Assembly (NCBI GenBank): GCA_026708505.1
Contig: JAPOUU010000108.1
Span: 38,040 to 102,039, forward strand
Source: Hyphomicrobiales bacterium
GTDB lineage: Bacteria > Pseudomonadota > Alphaproteobacteria > JAPOUT01
Direction: 5' to 3'
Length of the DNA: 64,000 nucleotides
Positions 26,550 to 35,197 of the stretch are shown here, piece by piece. Both the position numbers and the translations under genes were made by a program. A model generated the notes under the pieces. It was given only the letters and a program-made list of their open reading frames with translations, searched no databases and had not been told where the DNA came from. Numbering within the stretch: position 1 is the first letter of the stretch; each line of letters opens with the position of its first letter.

Positions 26550-27782
26550 TCACTCCCACCGTCTCGGGCAAAACGGCTCAAGGTTGAAATCGCATCTTCC
26601 CGAAGCCAGCAGTTCCGCCATGCTCCTGCCGACAACGGGCGCAAGCCCGAAACCATGTCCGCTGAAACCTGCGGCGATGGCGAGTCCGGGAACGGCGGTT
26701 TCGGCGGAGATAACGGGCAACTCATCGGGCATGAAATCAATCTGCCCCGCCCAGGAGTTTTCGAAATGCAGTTCCGGCGCATCGGGATATTCTTCCCGGA
26801 ACAATCGCGCGGCCTGACGCAACCCCGCGGCATCGGGCTTGGGATCAAGGATTCTGTGCCGGGTGAAATCCTTGTATTCGCCCGCTAAAGCCTCCCGGCT
26901 CGTTCGGCTGAATGCAAACTTGAGTTTGCGCCAGTGCTTTCGCGCCAACGGTACATAGCTTGCACCAAAGCGAAAACTATCCAGGCAAAGATCATGGAAT
27001 CCGTCTGCGGCGACAGCGATGATAACGCGGCCGTCCGGACGCTGCCGATGCGCACACTTCCCCCAGACGACAAGTTTGCGAAGATTGAGTTCGATGGGCC
27101 GTGTTTTTGCAACGGATGCGCGCACCCACAGCGAGGGATGCCGAACTCCGAGCGGATCGAGAATCCGGCTGCTCCACGCCCCTGCGGAGACGAGCACCTG
27201 CGAGGTTTTGATCAATCCCTGTTCGGTGGCAACGCCGCAAACCTTCCCGCCCTGCCTCTCGATATTAAGCGCGGCGCAGTTTTCGTTTATGGTTGCGCCG
27301 AGTCGTCTGGCTGCCGCGGCAAATGCGGGCGCGACTTTTTCGGGGTTTGCGCATCCGTCCGACGGCGTGAACATTGCGCCCAGCGCCTCGCGTGAATCGT
27401 AATGCGGGAGCGTCTCGGCGATTTGTCCGGGTGTCAGGATTTCGGTGTCGAGGCCGTGCGCGCGTGCAACCGGCATGAAGGCTTCAAAACTTTCGAGCAT
27501 TTGCGAATCATAGGCGATGCGCATTTGCCCCTCGCGCCGCCAATCGAGGGAAGTTTCCAGTTCGGCTTCGAGGCTTCCCCAGATTTCCCTGCTGCACGCC
27601 TGCATGAGCGGAAGTTCGGCGGGGTCGCGCCCCTGTTGCCGGACGGCGCCCCAATTTCTCGAGGATTGCTCGGCGCCGACGCGTCCTTTTTCCACGAGCG
27701 TAACAGAGACGCCCTTCTTGGCGAGATAATAGGCGCTCGAGACTCCGACGATCCCGCCGCCGATAATGACGACATCGCTCAC
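26550..27782 (-). CDS. FAD-dependent oxidoreductase, DAO/glycine-oxidase family
   Basis: A 410-residue flavoprotein with the N-terminal dinucleotide motif VVIIGGGIVGVSSAYYLAKK, an FAD-binding ESS-type segment (EQSSRNWGAVRQQG) and the C-terminal DAO closure GLAIAAGFSGHGFGLAPVVG. It should oxidise an amino acid or a secondary amine, passing electrons to oxygen or a quinone; the substrate is not evident. Its start overlaps the eutB stop by 4 bp, so the two are one operon, and a role in breaking down ectoine-derived or other amino compounds is an inference from that. Confidence 0.82.
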   Translation of the reverse strand: MSDVVIIGGGIVGVSSAYYLAKKGVSVTLVEKGRVGAEQSSRNWGAVRQQGRDPAELPLMQACSREIWGSLEAELETSLDWRREGQMRIAYDSQMLESFEAFMPVARAHGLDTEILTPGQIAETLPHYDSREALGAMFTPSDGCANPEKVAPAFAAAARRLGATINENCAALNIERQGGKVCGVATEQGLIKTSQVLVSAGAWSSRILDPLGVRHPSLWVRASVAKTRPIELNLRKLVVWGKCAHRQRPDGRVIIAVAADGFHDLCLDSFRFGASYVPLARKHWRKLKFAFSRTSREALAGEYKDFTRHRILDPKPDAAGLRQAARLFREEYPDAPELHFENSWAGQIDFMPDELPVISAETAVPGLAIAAGFSGHGFGLAPVVGRSMAELLASGRCDFNLEPFCPRRWE

Positions 27783-28768
27783 GGCCCGACCTCCACGTCT
27801 CCAAGCCTCAGGGTTTCGCCGTTAATGATTTTTTGGAACATTTTCATATCGACGTTTGCGCCGGAGACGACAAAAGCCGTCGCACCTTCGAGTTTGAGTT
27901 TTCCGGCCAGCAATGCCGCGTGGCAAACGGCGCCCGCGCCTTCGGTAACGATACCGTCTTGTTGAAACGCCACGCGCATTGCGTTGTAGATCTCCTTCTC
28001 GCTGACGAGAACGATGTCATCAAGATATTTCCGGCACAGATCGAAGGTGATCCGGTTGTCCGCGCCGATGCCTCCGCCGAGAGCGTCTGCCAGGGACGGA
28101 TACTCCTCAACTTCGACGGGCTTGCCTGCCCGGACGGCCTCGTACATTCCCGCCCCCCGTTCCATGCTCACGCCGACGACACGGACGCGCGGCTGCATCT
28201 GTTTTGCGGCGAAGGCCATACCGCCCGCCAGCCCGCCGCCCGACAAGGGGATAATGATGTTTTGCAGGTCGGGCCTGCGTTCGAAAAGCTCAAGGGTGAT
28301 GGTCGCCTGCCCCGCGACGACTTCGACATCATCGAAGGCGGAGATTTCGGTTACGCCCCCGGCCGCGATGCGTTTGGTTTCCAGGGCGGCATCTTCCTGC
28401 GTATGCGCGACGCGGCGGACGTTTGCACCGAGTTCTTCAATGGCCCCGGCTTTTGCCTCGGGCACGAGTTCGGAGAGGCACACGGTTGCCGCGATGCCCA
28501 GCTGTTTTGCCGCGAATGCGACGGCGCGTCCGTGATTTCCGGTAGAGCAGCATACGATGCCGCGGGATTTTTGCTCGTCCGTGAGCGATCCAATGGCATT
28601 GGCGGCTCCGCGGATTTTAAAGGCCCGGGTGGGCTGGGTCGTCTCGAGCTTCAACAACAGCTCGCATCCGGTTTGCCCTGACAACATGGACGGAATAAGC
28701 GGTGTTGCGACGCTGATGTGCCGGATGCGTTTATGCGCGGCGCGAACATCTCGGAGATTGAGTGACAT
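27779..28768 (-). CDS. eutB: Hydroxyectoine utilization dehydratase EutB (threonine-dehydratase-like)
   Basis: A 329-residue PLP enzyme of the threonine dehydratase fold. The PLP lysine lies in TRAFKIRGAANAIG and the glycine-rich phosphate loop in PLSGGGLAGGMAFAAK. The stretches VVGVSMERGAGMYEAVRAG, DALGGGIGADNR and the C-terminal GANVDMKMFQKIINGE are characteristic of EutB rather than biosynthetic IlvA, and there is no ACT regulatory domain. EutB is thought to act with EutA and EutC in converting hydroxyectoine to ectoine; neither partner is in the window. It is divergent from doeA, which supports the assignment. Plain threonine/serine dehydratase is the alternative. Confidence 0.72.
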   Translation of the reverse strand: MSLNLRDVRAAHKRIRHISVATPLIPSMLSGQTGCELLLKLETTQPTRAFKIRGAANAIGSLTDEQKSRGIVCCSTGNHGRAVAFAAKQLGIAATVCLSELVPEAKAGAIEELGANVRRVAHTQEDAALETKRIAAGGVTEISAFDDVEVVAGQATITLELFERRPDLQNIIIPLSGGGLAGGMAFAAKQMQPRVRVVGVSMERGAGMYEAVRAGKPVEVEEYPSLADALGGGIGADNRITFDLCRKYLDDIVLVSEKEIYNAMRVAFQQDGIVTEGAGAVCHAALLAGKLKLEGATAFVVSGANVDMKMFQKIINGETLRLGDVEVGP

Positions 28769-28788
28769 ATTGGATTATAGGACGAGTC

Positions 28789-28818
28789 TTGTGCGGTTGG
28801 AAGGTTGTGCGTATAATT
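28789..28818 (+). promoter_or_regulatory. Sigma-70-like promoter of doeA
   Basis: TTGTGC (28789-28794) and a perfect TATAAT (28813-28818) are separated by 18 bp. The expected transcription start, about 7 bp beyond the -10 box, falls at the ATG of doeA (28824), so the transcript would be leaderless or nearly so. No Shine-Dalgarno sequence precedes the ATG, which fits. Confidence 0.6.
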
Positions 28819-28823
28819 CTGCA

Positions 28824-30044
28824 ATGCCGGACGCTGCAACACCATCAACGCCTGCGATACCTCTTCCTTTTTCCGTGGAAGAGTATGCCGAACGTCTCGG
28901 CAAGGTCCGCAAGGCCATGGAGCGGGCGGGCATCGACGTGCTGTTTACAACGGATCCATCGAACATGGCGTGGCTGACGGGATACGACGGTTGGTCGTTT
29001 TATGTTCCCCAGGGCGTGCTGGTCGGGACGAGCGGACTGCCGTTGTGGTGGGGGCGCTGGCAGGACCAATACGGAGCCGTCCGCACCGTGTATATGGGAG
29101 AGTCGCACATTCGCCCCTACCCCGACCACTACATCCAGTCGGAAAAATTTCACGCGATGGAAAATCTTGCCGAGGTCATTCGGGATGAGGGCTGGGGTTC
29201 CAAGCGCATCGGCGTTGAGATGGACAACTATTATTACTCCGCCAAATCGCACAAGCATTTGACGGAAGGGTTGCACGAAGCGACCTTTATGGACGCAACG
29301 GGGCTGGTGAACCGGGAACGGGGCGTTAAGTCGCCGGCGGAACTGGCGTATATGGAAAAGGCGGCGGTGGTTGTGACGGCGATGATGACTCGTGCGTATG
29401 AGGTAATCAGCCCCGGCGTACGCAAGAATGATTTGGTCGCGGAGTTGTATTCGGTTGCGATAAAAGGCGGGTGCGAGGACAACGGCACGCGGTTTGGCGG
29501 CGATTACCCCGCGATAGTTCCGATGCTGCCGACGGGCGCGGATGCGTCTGCGGCGCACCTGACCTGGGACGACCGCGAATTCACGAAGGATGCCGGCACT
29601 TTCCTGGAGATTGCCGGCTGCGTAAGACGGTATCACTGCCCGATGTGCCGAACGGTTTATTTGGGAACTCCGCCGGAGGACATGCGCCGGGCCGCGGACG
29701 CGCTGCTCGAGGGCCTCGAGGCGGGGCTGGAGGCTGCCAGGGCCGGCAATGTCGCCGGCGATGTGGCAAGAGCGCTGCACGGGGCTTTAAAGCGCCACGG
29801 AGTGGAGCGCGAGGGACGCTGCGGGTACGGCGTGGGCCTGAGTTACCCGCCGGACTGGGGAGAGCGGGTCATCAGCTTCCGCGAGAGCGATGAAACGGTT
29901 TTAGAGCCGAACATGACGTTTCATTTTATGCCGGGAATTTGGCGCCGCGACTGGGGACTCGAGATTACCGAGACGATTGCGATACAGAAATCGGGCGCGG
30001 CGCGCTGCCTGACGAAATTTCCGCGCTCCTTGTTCGTGAAGTGA
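28824..30044 (+). CDS. doeA: Ectoine hydrolase DoeA/EutD (M24 aminopeptidase-P-like)
   Basis: DoeA opens the ectoine ring to N-acetyl-diaminobutyrate. The 406-residue protein has a creatinase-type N-domain (LFTTDPSNMAWLTGYDGWSF) and an M24 pita-bread catalytic domain. The family-specific block EMDNYYYSAKSHKHL, GGDYPAIVPMLPTGADASAA and PNMTFHFMPGIWRRDWGLEI match ectoine hydrolases and not proline dipeptidases. The start at 28824 is preferred because a TATAAT lies just upstream; the frame is open 89 codons further into eutB. The deacetylase doeB/eutE that would take the product is not in the window. Confidence 0.85.
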   Translation: MPDAATPSTPAIPLPFSVEEYAERLGKVRKAMERAGIDVLFTTDPSNMAWLTGYDGWSFYVPQGVLVGTSGLPLWWGRWQDQYGAVRTVYMGESHIRPYPDHYIQSEKFHAMENLAEVIRDEGWGSKRIGVEMDNYYYSAKSHKHLTEGLHEATFMDATGLVNRERGVKSPAELAYMEKAAVVVTAMMTRAYEVISPGVRKNDLVAELYSVAIKGGCEDNGTRFGGDYPAIVPMLPTGADASAAHLTWDDREFTKDAGTFLEIAGCVRRYHCPMCRTVYLGTPPEDMRRAADALLEGLEAGLEAARAGNVAGDVARALHGALKRHGVEREGRCGYGVGLSYPPDWGERVISFRESDETVLEPNMTFHFMPGIWRRDWGLEITETIAIQKSGAARCLTKFPRSLFVK

Positions 30045-30165
30045 TGCGGATTGGGGTTGAGTCCCCGAATTCGTGCATGAAATCATTGACGCGCCCGGTA
30101 AAACCCTCTATCTTGCAGCCAGTGCGGAAGCGCGATGTCGGCGTCCAAACCATAAGGAACACAAC

Positions 30166-31299
30166 ATGAATAACCAAGCAAAATTCTCTCGCGGACTGGA
30201 AGGCGTCATTGCCGCCGAGACCAAAATCGGAGGCATTCGCGAAAACGAGGGAATCTACCACTACCGCTACTATAACGCCGTTGAACTCAACAAAAAGCGT
30301 TCTTTCGAGGATGTCTGGTTTTTGATGTTCCGGGGACATCTTCCCTCCGAGGCCGAACGCGCCGAGTTTACCGCAGGCATTTTTGAAACCCCCCTCCCCG
30401 AAGAAGTCCTGGAGGTCCTGCCCATATTGGCCCGCTCCGGCGACACTTCTTATTTGAACTGGATGCGCTCGGCGATTTCGGTGCTGGCTGCCGCATACGG
30501 GTGCCGTCCGGTCACGGACGCATCTCCCGAGGACATGATGCGCGACGCCATGCGGATGGTTGTCGCGTTTCCGATAATCATGTCTTCGCTGTACCGGCTT
30601 TACCAGGGAAAGGAGCCCGTTCCTCCGCGTCCGGATTTTTCCTACGCGCAGAATTACCTCTACATGATCTCCGGAGAGCCCGCCGAGGCGGAGCAAAACT
30701 ACGCCATCGAACGCTATCTCATCTCCACCATCGACCACGGCTTCAACGCCTCGACTTTCACCGCCCGGGTGATTGCCTCGACCGGCGCGGACATCGGCGC
30801 CGCGGTCGTCGGAGCCATCGGAGCGTTGTCGGGGCCGCTGCATGGCGGCGCCCCCAGCAGAGCGCTTGCGATGCTTGACGCCATCCAAACTCCCGACAGG
30901 GCCGAGGCGTGGATTACCGACGCCGTCGAGAAGGGCGAGCGCATCATGGGATTCGGGCATCGGGTCTACAAGGTCGAGGATCCGCGCTCCAAACTGCTCA
31001 AAGAGGTCGCCAGGGGGATGGGCAAGCCCATCGTTGATCTGGCCATTGAGGTCGAGGAGATTGCAACCGCCACCCTCGCGCGCCTGAAGCCCGGACGAAA
31101 ACTCTTCACCAATGTGGAGTATTTCGGCGGCGTCGTGATGGAGGGATGCGGAATTCCGCGCGACATGTTCACGCCGACCTTCGCTTGTTCGAGAACCGTC
31201 GGATGGCTGTCGCACATCCTCGAGCAGGCAGGAGACAACCGGCTGTTTCGGCCCCGGTCGCTTTACACGGACAAGGATCTACAGCCGGTTCCCGATTGA
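30166..31299 (+). CDS. Citrate synthase (short, 2-methylcitrate/citrate type)
   Basis: A 377-residue enzyme condensing acetyl-CoA (or propionyl-CoA) with oxaloacetate. The catalytic His and substrate residues are visible in STIDHGFNASTFTARV, GPLHGGAPSRAL and the signature GFGHRVYKVEDPR. The length is that of the dimeric type I form found in Bacillus and archaea, not the ~430-residue hexameric GltA common in Gram-negatives, so a second citrate synthase may exist elsewhere, or this one may be a methylcitrate synthase. The start at 30166 follows AAGGA by 7 nt; the frame extends upstream without support. It lies downstream of doeA on the same strand with a 121-bp gap. Confidence 0.88.
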   Translation: MNNQAKFSRGLEGVIAAETKIGGIRENEGIYHYRYYNAVELNKKRSFEDVWFLMFRGHLPSEAERAEFTAGIFETPLPEEVLEVLPILARSGDTSYLNWMRSAISVLAAAYGCRPVTDASPEDMMRDAMRMVVAFPIIMSSLYRLYQGKEPVPPRPDFSYAQNYLYMISGEPAEAEQNYAIERYLISTIDHGFNASTFTARVIASTGADIGAAVVGAIGALSGPLHGGAPSRALAMLDAIQTPDRAEAWITDAVEKGERIMGFGHRVYKVEDPRSKLLKEVARGMGKPIVDLAIEVEEIATATLARLKPGRKLFTNVEYFGGVVMEGCGIPRDMFTPTFACSRTVGWLSHILEQAGDNRLFRPRSLYTDKDLQPVPD

Positions 31300-31346
31300 T
31301 CCGGACGTTGCGCCCTTCGGGCGGAAAGCGCGGGCAAACGAAATTT

Positions 31347-32066
31347 CTAGGATTCTTCCGAAGTTATCTGGCTGGAACGGTCGCTCTTCGGTCGTTCCCA
31401 CTCGGGAAGCTCGCCCGTCACCATCACGTGCACATGCTCCGAGATGTTCGTGACATGGTCTCCCATTCGCTCCAGATTCTTCGCAATAAACAATAAATGC
31501 ATCGATAACGTGATGTTGCTCGGCATTTCCATCATGTATGTCAGCAACTCGCGAAACAGGCTGTTATTCAACTGGTCGACGGACTCGTCGCGCAAGCGCA
31601 CCGCCTCGGCGCGCTCAACATTCGCTTCCCGATAGGCCTCCAGCACCCCGTGGATCATCTCGTCCACTATTCCGCCCATCCGTTCGATGACGCGAATGCC
31701 TCCATGCTCCCCCGGCAGTGCCGTCACAACCTGCGAACGGTTCGCTATATTACGGGCATAGTCGCCTATGCGCTCCAGCGAACCCCCTATCTTCATCGCC
31801 GCAACGACCCGGCGCAAATCCAGCGCCATCGGCTGCCGCAACGCCAGCACTCTCACCGCCAGCGTATCGATTTCCTGTTCCAGTGCGTCAATCGCGGCAT
31901 CCCCCGAGACAACCTTCTTCGCCAGCGCTGCATCCTCCTTCACAAGCGCCTGTATCGCATCCTTCAACTGGCTTGCCGCCAGCACCCCCATCTCTCCTAT
32001 GATGTGGTCAATCTGGTCGAGTTCGTTGTCGTAAGACTTAACAATGTGGTCCGTGCGCTGTTCCAT
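31347..32066 (-). CDS. phoU: Phosphate transport system regulator PhoU
   Basis: PhoU couples the Pst transporter to the PhoR kinase and represses the Pho response when phosphate is plentiful. The 239-residue all-helical protein shows the two PhoU repeats: ALRQPMALDLRRVVAAMKIG with LERIGDYARNIANR in the first, and NITLSMHLLFIAKNLERMGD with HVTNISEHV in the second. It is the last gene of the minus-strand pst operon, 7 bp after pstB. phoB and phoR are not in the window. Confidence 0.95.
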   Translation of the reverse strand: MEQRTDHIVKSYDNELDQIDHIIGEMGVLAASQLKDAIQALVKEDAALAKKVVSGDAAIDALEQEIDTLAVRVLALRQPMALDLRRVVAAMKIGGSLERIGDYARNIANRSQVVTALPGEHGGIRVIERMGGIVDEMIHGVLEAYREANVERAEAVRLRDESVDQLNNSLFRELLTYMMEMPSNITLSMHLLFIAKNLERMGDHVTNISEHVHVMVTGELPEWERPKSDRSSQITSEES

Positions 32067-32073
32067 AAGCTGC

Positions 32074-32925
32074 CTATCCTATCCTTCCGGTGATATACGC
32101 GTGCGTGCGCGTGTCCTTGGGAGCCGTAAAGATTCGTTCCGTCTCCCCCTCTTCCACCAGTTCGCCCAAGTGGAAAAATGCCGTCTTCTGCGATATCCGT
32201 GCCGCCTGCTGCATCGAATGCGTCACAACGATAATGCTGTACTTCTGCCGCAATTCATCAATCAGATCCTCCACGCGCGCGCTTGCAATCGGGTCCAGCG
32301 ACGAGCAAGGTTCGTCCATCAGGATCACTTCCGGCGCTATCGCAATTGCCCGGGCAATGCACAAACGCTGCTGCTGCCCGCCGGACAAGCCCATTGCCGA
32401 GTCATGCATCCGGTCGCGAACCTCGTCCAGCAAACCCGCCCGCTCAAGGCTGTTGAGCACGATTTCATCCAATTCCGAATTCGAATCCGCCATCCCGTGA
32501 ATCCGGGGACCGTAAGCAACGTTGTCGTAAATGCTTTTCGGGAAAGGATTGGGTTTTTGAAATACCATGCCGACCCGCATCCGCAAGGTGACGACATCAA
32601 CCTGGGGAGCGTGAATGTCTTCGCCATCCAGAAAGATGTCCCCTTCAACACGGCAACTTTCAATCAAATCGTTCATGCGGTTCAAGCAACGCAGGAACGT
32701 CGATTTGCCGCAGCCCGACGGCCCGATCATCGCGGTGACCTGATGGCGCGGAATCTCCACGCTTACGTTCACGAGCGCGGGCTTTTCGCCGTAGTGCACG
32801 TTGATATTGCGCGCTGAAATTATCGAAGAATTCGCCCCTGCTCCAACCTGCTCCCGTTCGGAGGAGATTTCGGAGGCTGTCGTGGCTGTCGTTGTTACCG
32901 GCATAGGATGCGCTAGACCCTTCAT
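32074..32925 (-). CDS. pstB: Phosphate ABC transporter ATP-binding protein
   Basis: PstB powers high-affinity phosphate import. The 283-residue ATPase has Walker [20 protein letters not shown], the ABC signature [16 protein letters not shown], Walker [14 protein letters not shown], and the PstB-specific [18 protein letters not shown]. It is preceded by a roughly 30-residue Ser/Thr/Ala-rich N-terminal extension; an internal ATG (32904) could be the true start. It lies 27 bp after pstA and 7 bp before phoU. Confidence 0.96.
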   Translation of the reverse strand: MKGLAHPMPVTTTATTASEISSEREQVGAGANSSIISARNINVHYGEKPALVNVSVEIPRHQVTAMIGPSGCGKSTFLRCLNRMNDLIESCRVEGDIFLDGEDIHAPQVDVVTLRMRVGMVFQKPNPFPKSIYDNVAYGPRIHGMADSNSELDEIVLNSLERAGLLDEVRDRMHDSAMGLSGGQQQRLCIARAIAIAPEVILMDEPCSSLDPIASARVEDLIDELRQKYSIIVVTHSMQQAARISQKTAFFHLGELVEEGETERIFTAPKDTRTHAYITGRIG

Positions 32926-32952
32926 TTCATTCCGTCGCTATCATACTATGTT

Positions 32953-34194
32953 TCACCATTTTATCTCGAATTTTCTACGAAGGTAAATTGCGGCCGAATT
33001 CATCACCGCGAGAAAGGCCAAAAGCACCAATATCGCCGCGGAAGTCTTCTCCACGAAGCCGCGCTCGGGGCTGTCCGCCCACAAAAACACCTGAACCGGC
33101 AATGCCGTTGACGCCGAAGTGAAACCGTCGGGAATATCCGCAACGAAAGCGACCATCCCTATCATCAAGAGCGGGGCCGTCTCGCCCAAAGCCTGCGCCA
33201 TTCCGATAATCGCCCCGGTGAAGATGCCCGGCATCGCGGCGGGCAGCCCTTGGTGCAAGAGCGCCTGCGTCGGGGTGGCCCCCAGCGCCAGCGCCGCATA
33301 ACGCAGCGACGAGGGAACGGCCTGCAGCGCGGCCCTTGTCGCTATGATCATCGTGGGCAGAGTCATCAATCCGAGCACGAGACCGCCCACCAGGGGAGTC
33401 GATCGCGGAACTCCGAACAGTCCGATAAACACCGCCAGCCCCAGCAACCCGAACACTATCGAAGGAACCGCCGCGAGATTGTTGATGTTCACCTCGATGA
33501 AACGAAACAGCCGCCCCTTGGCCGCAAACTCCTCAAGGTAAATCGCAGCCATCACCCCGATGGGAAACGAAAACAGAAAAGTCACGCACATGGTCAGCAT
33601 CGATCCGATCAACGCGCCTAAAATACCGGCAATTTCGGGTTCGCGTGAATCCGCGTTCAGGAAGAAGTCCTTGTTGAAAACGGTCTCGACCTGCCCGCTC
33701 GCCTCAATGCGCTCGAGCCAGCCGCGCTGCTCGGGGGAGAGGCGTTCGGAAAAAGCGTCGCGTTTCTCGGGGTCGGTCTCAAGGAATTCGCCTGCATCGC
33801 CCGAAAACGGAACCGACAGCACCACAATCCCGTTGTCGGGAACGGAAACGCCGGCGAGGTGTTCGCGCAGGAGGAACTCCGCATCCCTGCTTATCAAGCC
33901 ATAGAGCTCGCGTCTCTGCCTTCGGTTTGTAACTTCGGGAAATTGGGCCTTCCACGAGTCCTTGATCATCGCCCCGTATCTGTCGCCATGATGCTCGGAG
34001 ACGGCAACCTCGAAGAGCATCCGCTTGTGTATGAACACCCCCGCTCCGTTGAAGATAATCGTTGCCAGCAGCACGAATAAAAACGCCAGCGCAAAACACA
34101 GCGCCGCAGCCCCGTACCAGCGGAAGCGTTTCTCCGCGGCGTGGCGGCGCCGCAGTTGCGTTTGCATGCGTTGGGACAAAACCGCGTTATTCAT
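32953..34194 (-). CDS. pstA: Phosphate ABC transporter permease PstA, extended form
   Basis: One of the two inner-membrane permeases of the Pst complex. The 413-residue protein is about 120 residues longer than E. coli PstA because a soluble periplasmic segment (about residues 60-190) follows the first transmembrane helix, as in the alphaproteobacterial forms carrying the DUF3333-type region. The permease core shows six helices with the EAA-like loop AALALGATPTQALLHQGLPA. The start at 34194 overlaps pstC by 8 bp; an upstream ATG in the same frame would lie deeper in pstC. Confidence 0.94.
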   Translation of the reverse strand: MNNAVLSQRMQTQLRRRHAAEKRFRWYGAAALCFALAFLFVLLATIIFNGAGVFIHKRMLFEVAVSEHHGDRYGAMIKDSWKAQFPEVTNRRQRRELYGLISRDAEFLLREHLAGVSVPDNGIVVLSVPFSGDAGEFLETDPEKRDAFSERLSPEQRGWLERIEASGQVETVFNKDFFLNADSREPEIAGILGALIGSMLTMCVTFLFSFPIGVMAAIYLEEFAAKGRLFRFIEVNINNLAAVPSIVFGLLGLAVFIGLFGVPRSTPLVGGLVLGLMTLPTMIIATRAALQAVPSSLRYAALALGATPTQALLHQGLPAAMPGIFTGAIIGMAQALGETAPLLMIGMVAFVADIPDGFTSASTALPVQVFLWADSPERGFVEKTSAAILVLLAFLAVMNSAAIYLRRKFEIKW

Positions 34195-35146
34195 ATTTCT
34201 GCCTGTATGTTTGAACAATTCGCAACGCCACAACGTTCAAGATCAAGGTTATCACAAACAAAGTCAGCGCCAGCGCAAATGCCGACAGGGTCTTGGTAGA
34301 GTCAAACTCGTGGTCGCCCACAAGCAATGAGACTATCTGCACCGTCACGGTCGTGACCGCATCGAAAGGATTCAGCGTTAAATTCGCGGCAAGCCCGGCG
34401 GCCATCACCACTATCATCGTCTCCCCGATCGCGCGCGACAGCGCCAGCAGCAGGGACGAGGCAATGCCGGGCAACGCGGCGGGCAGCAGCGTCCGCGTAA
34501 TGGTTTCGGACTGGGTCGCCCCCAGCCCGTAGGAACCCTCGCGCAGGCTCTGCGGAACCGCATGAATTACATCATCGCACAGGGACGAGACAAACGGAAT
34601 AATCATCACCCCCATTACCAGCCCCGCCGCCAAAGCGCTCTCCGAGGCGACATCAAGCCCGAAATATCTTCCCGCGTCGCGCACGACCGGCGCAAGCGTC
34701 AAGGCGGCAAAGAACCCATAAACGACCGTGGGGATCCCCGCGAGCATCTCAATCAACGGTTTCGTCAGATTGCGCGTTCTCGGCGTGGCGTATTCGCTCA
34801 GGTAAATCGCAATCAGCAAGCCTGTCGGCGCGGCGATGGTAATGGCGATCAAGGTTATCAGGAGCGTTCCGGCCAGCACCGGAATGAGTCCGAAGCTTCC
34901 CGACTGTCCGACCTGGTCCGTGCGGATGGCCGTTTGCGGGCTCCATTCAAGCCCGAAGAAAAACTCCGTCGGCGGCACCTGCTGGAAGAACCGAAGCGCC
35001 TCGAAAATTATCGAGAAAAAGATTCCGAAGGTCGTGAATACACAAACCAAGGCGCTCAAGAAAAAGAAAGCCTTGAGAATTCCTTCCAGCACGCGCCGGA
35101 AGTTCGTACCGCTGTGACGCAAACTTATGCTTGCCTGCATATCCAT
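34187..35146 (-). CDS. pstC: Phosphate ABC transporter permease PstC
   Basis: The 319-residue partner permease of PstA. It has six predicted membrane helices and the cytoplasmic EAA loop REGSYGLGATQSETITRTLL, plus ATPTGLLIAIYLSEYATPRT, all usual for PstC. It lies 51 bp after pstS and overlaps pstA by 8 bp, so pstSCAB-phoU reads as one operon. Confidence 0.95.
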   Translation of the reverse strand: MDMQASISLRHSGTNFRRVLEGILKAFFFLSALVCVFTTFGIFFSIIFEALRFFQQVPPTEFFFGLEWSPQTAIRTDQVGQSGSFGLIPVLAGTLLITLIAITIAAPTGLLIAIYLSEYATPRTRNLTKPLIEMLAGIPTVVYGFFAALTLAPVVRDAGRYFGLDVASESALAAGLVMGVMIIPFVSSLCDDVIHAVPQSLREGSYGLGATQSETITRTLLPAALPGIASSLLLALSRAIGETMIVVMAAGLAANLTLNPFDAVTTVTVQIVSLLVGDHEFDSTKTLSAFALALTLFVITLILNVVALRIVQTYRQKYE

Positions 35147-35197
35147 GACGATATAGACCCTCCGACGAATGATGTTAGGTTAGGTTACGCTACCTGC

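Noticed and set aside
29965..31215. 416-codon minus-strand open frame opposite citrate synthase
   Set aside because: The plus strand encodes all catalytic residues of citrate synthase; the antisense frame is a shadow.
31311..31323. Short CGCCC-TTC-GGGCG hairpin between citrate synthase and phoU as a terminator
   Set aside because: Five base pairs and no T-tract on either strand; too weak to call.
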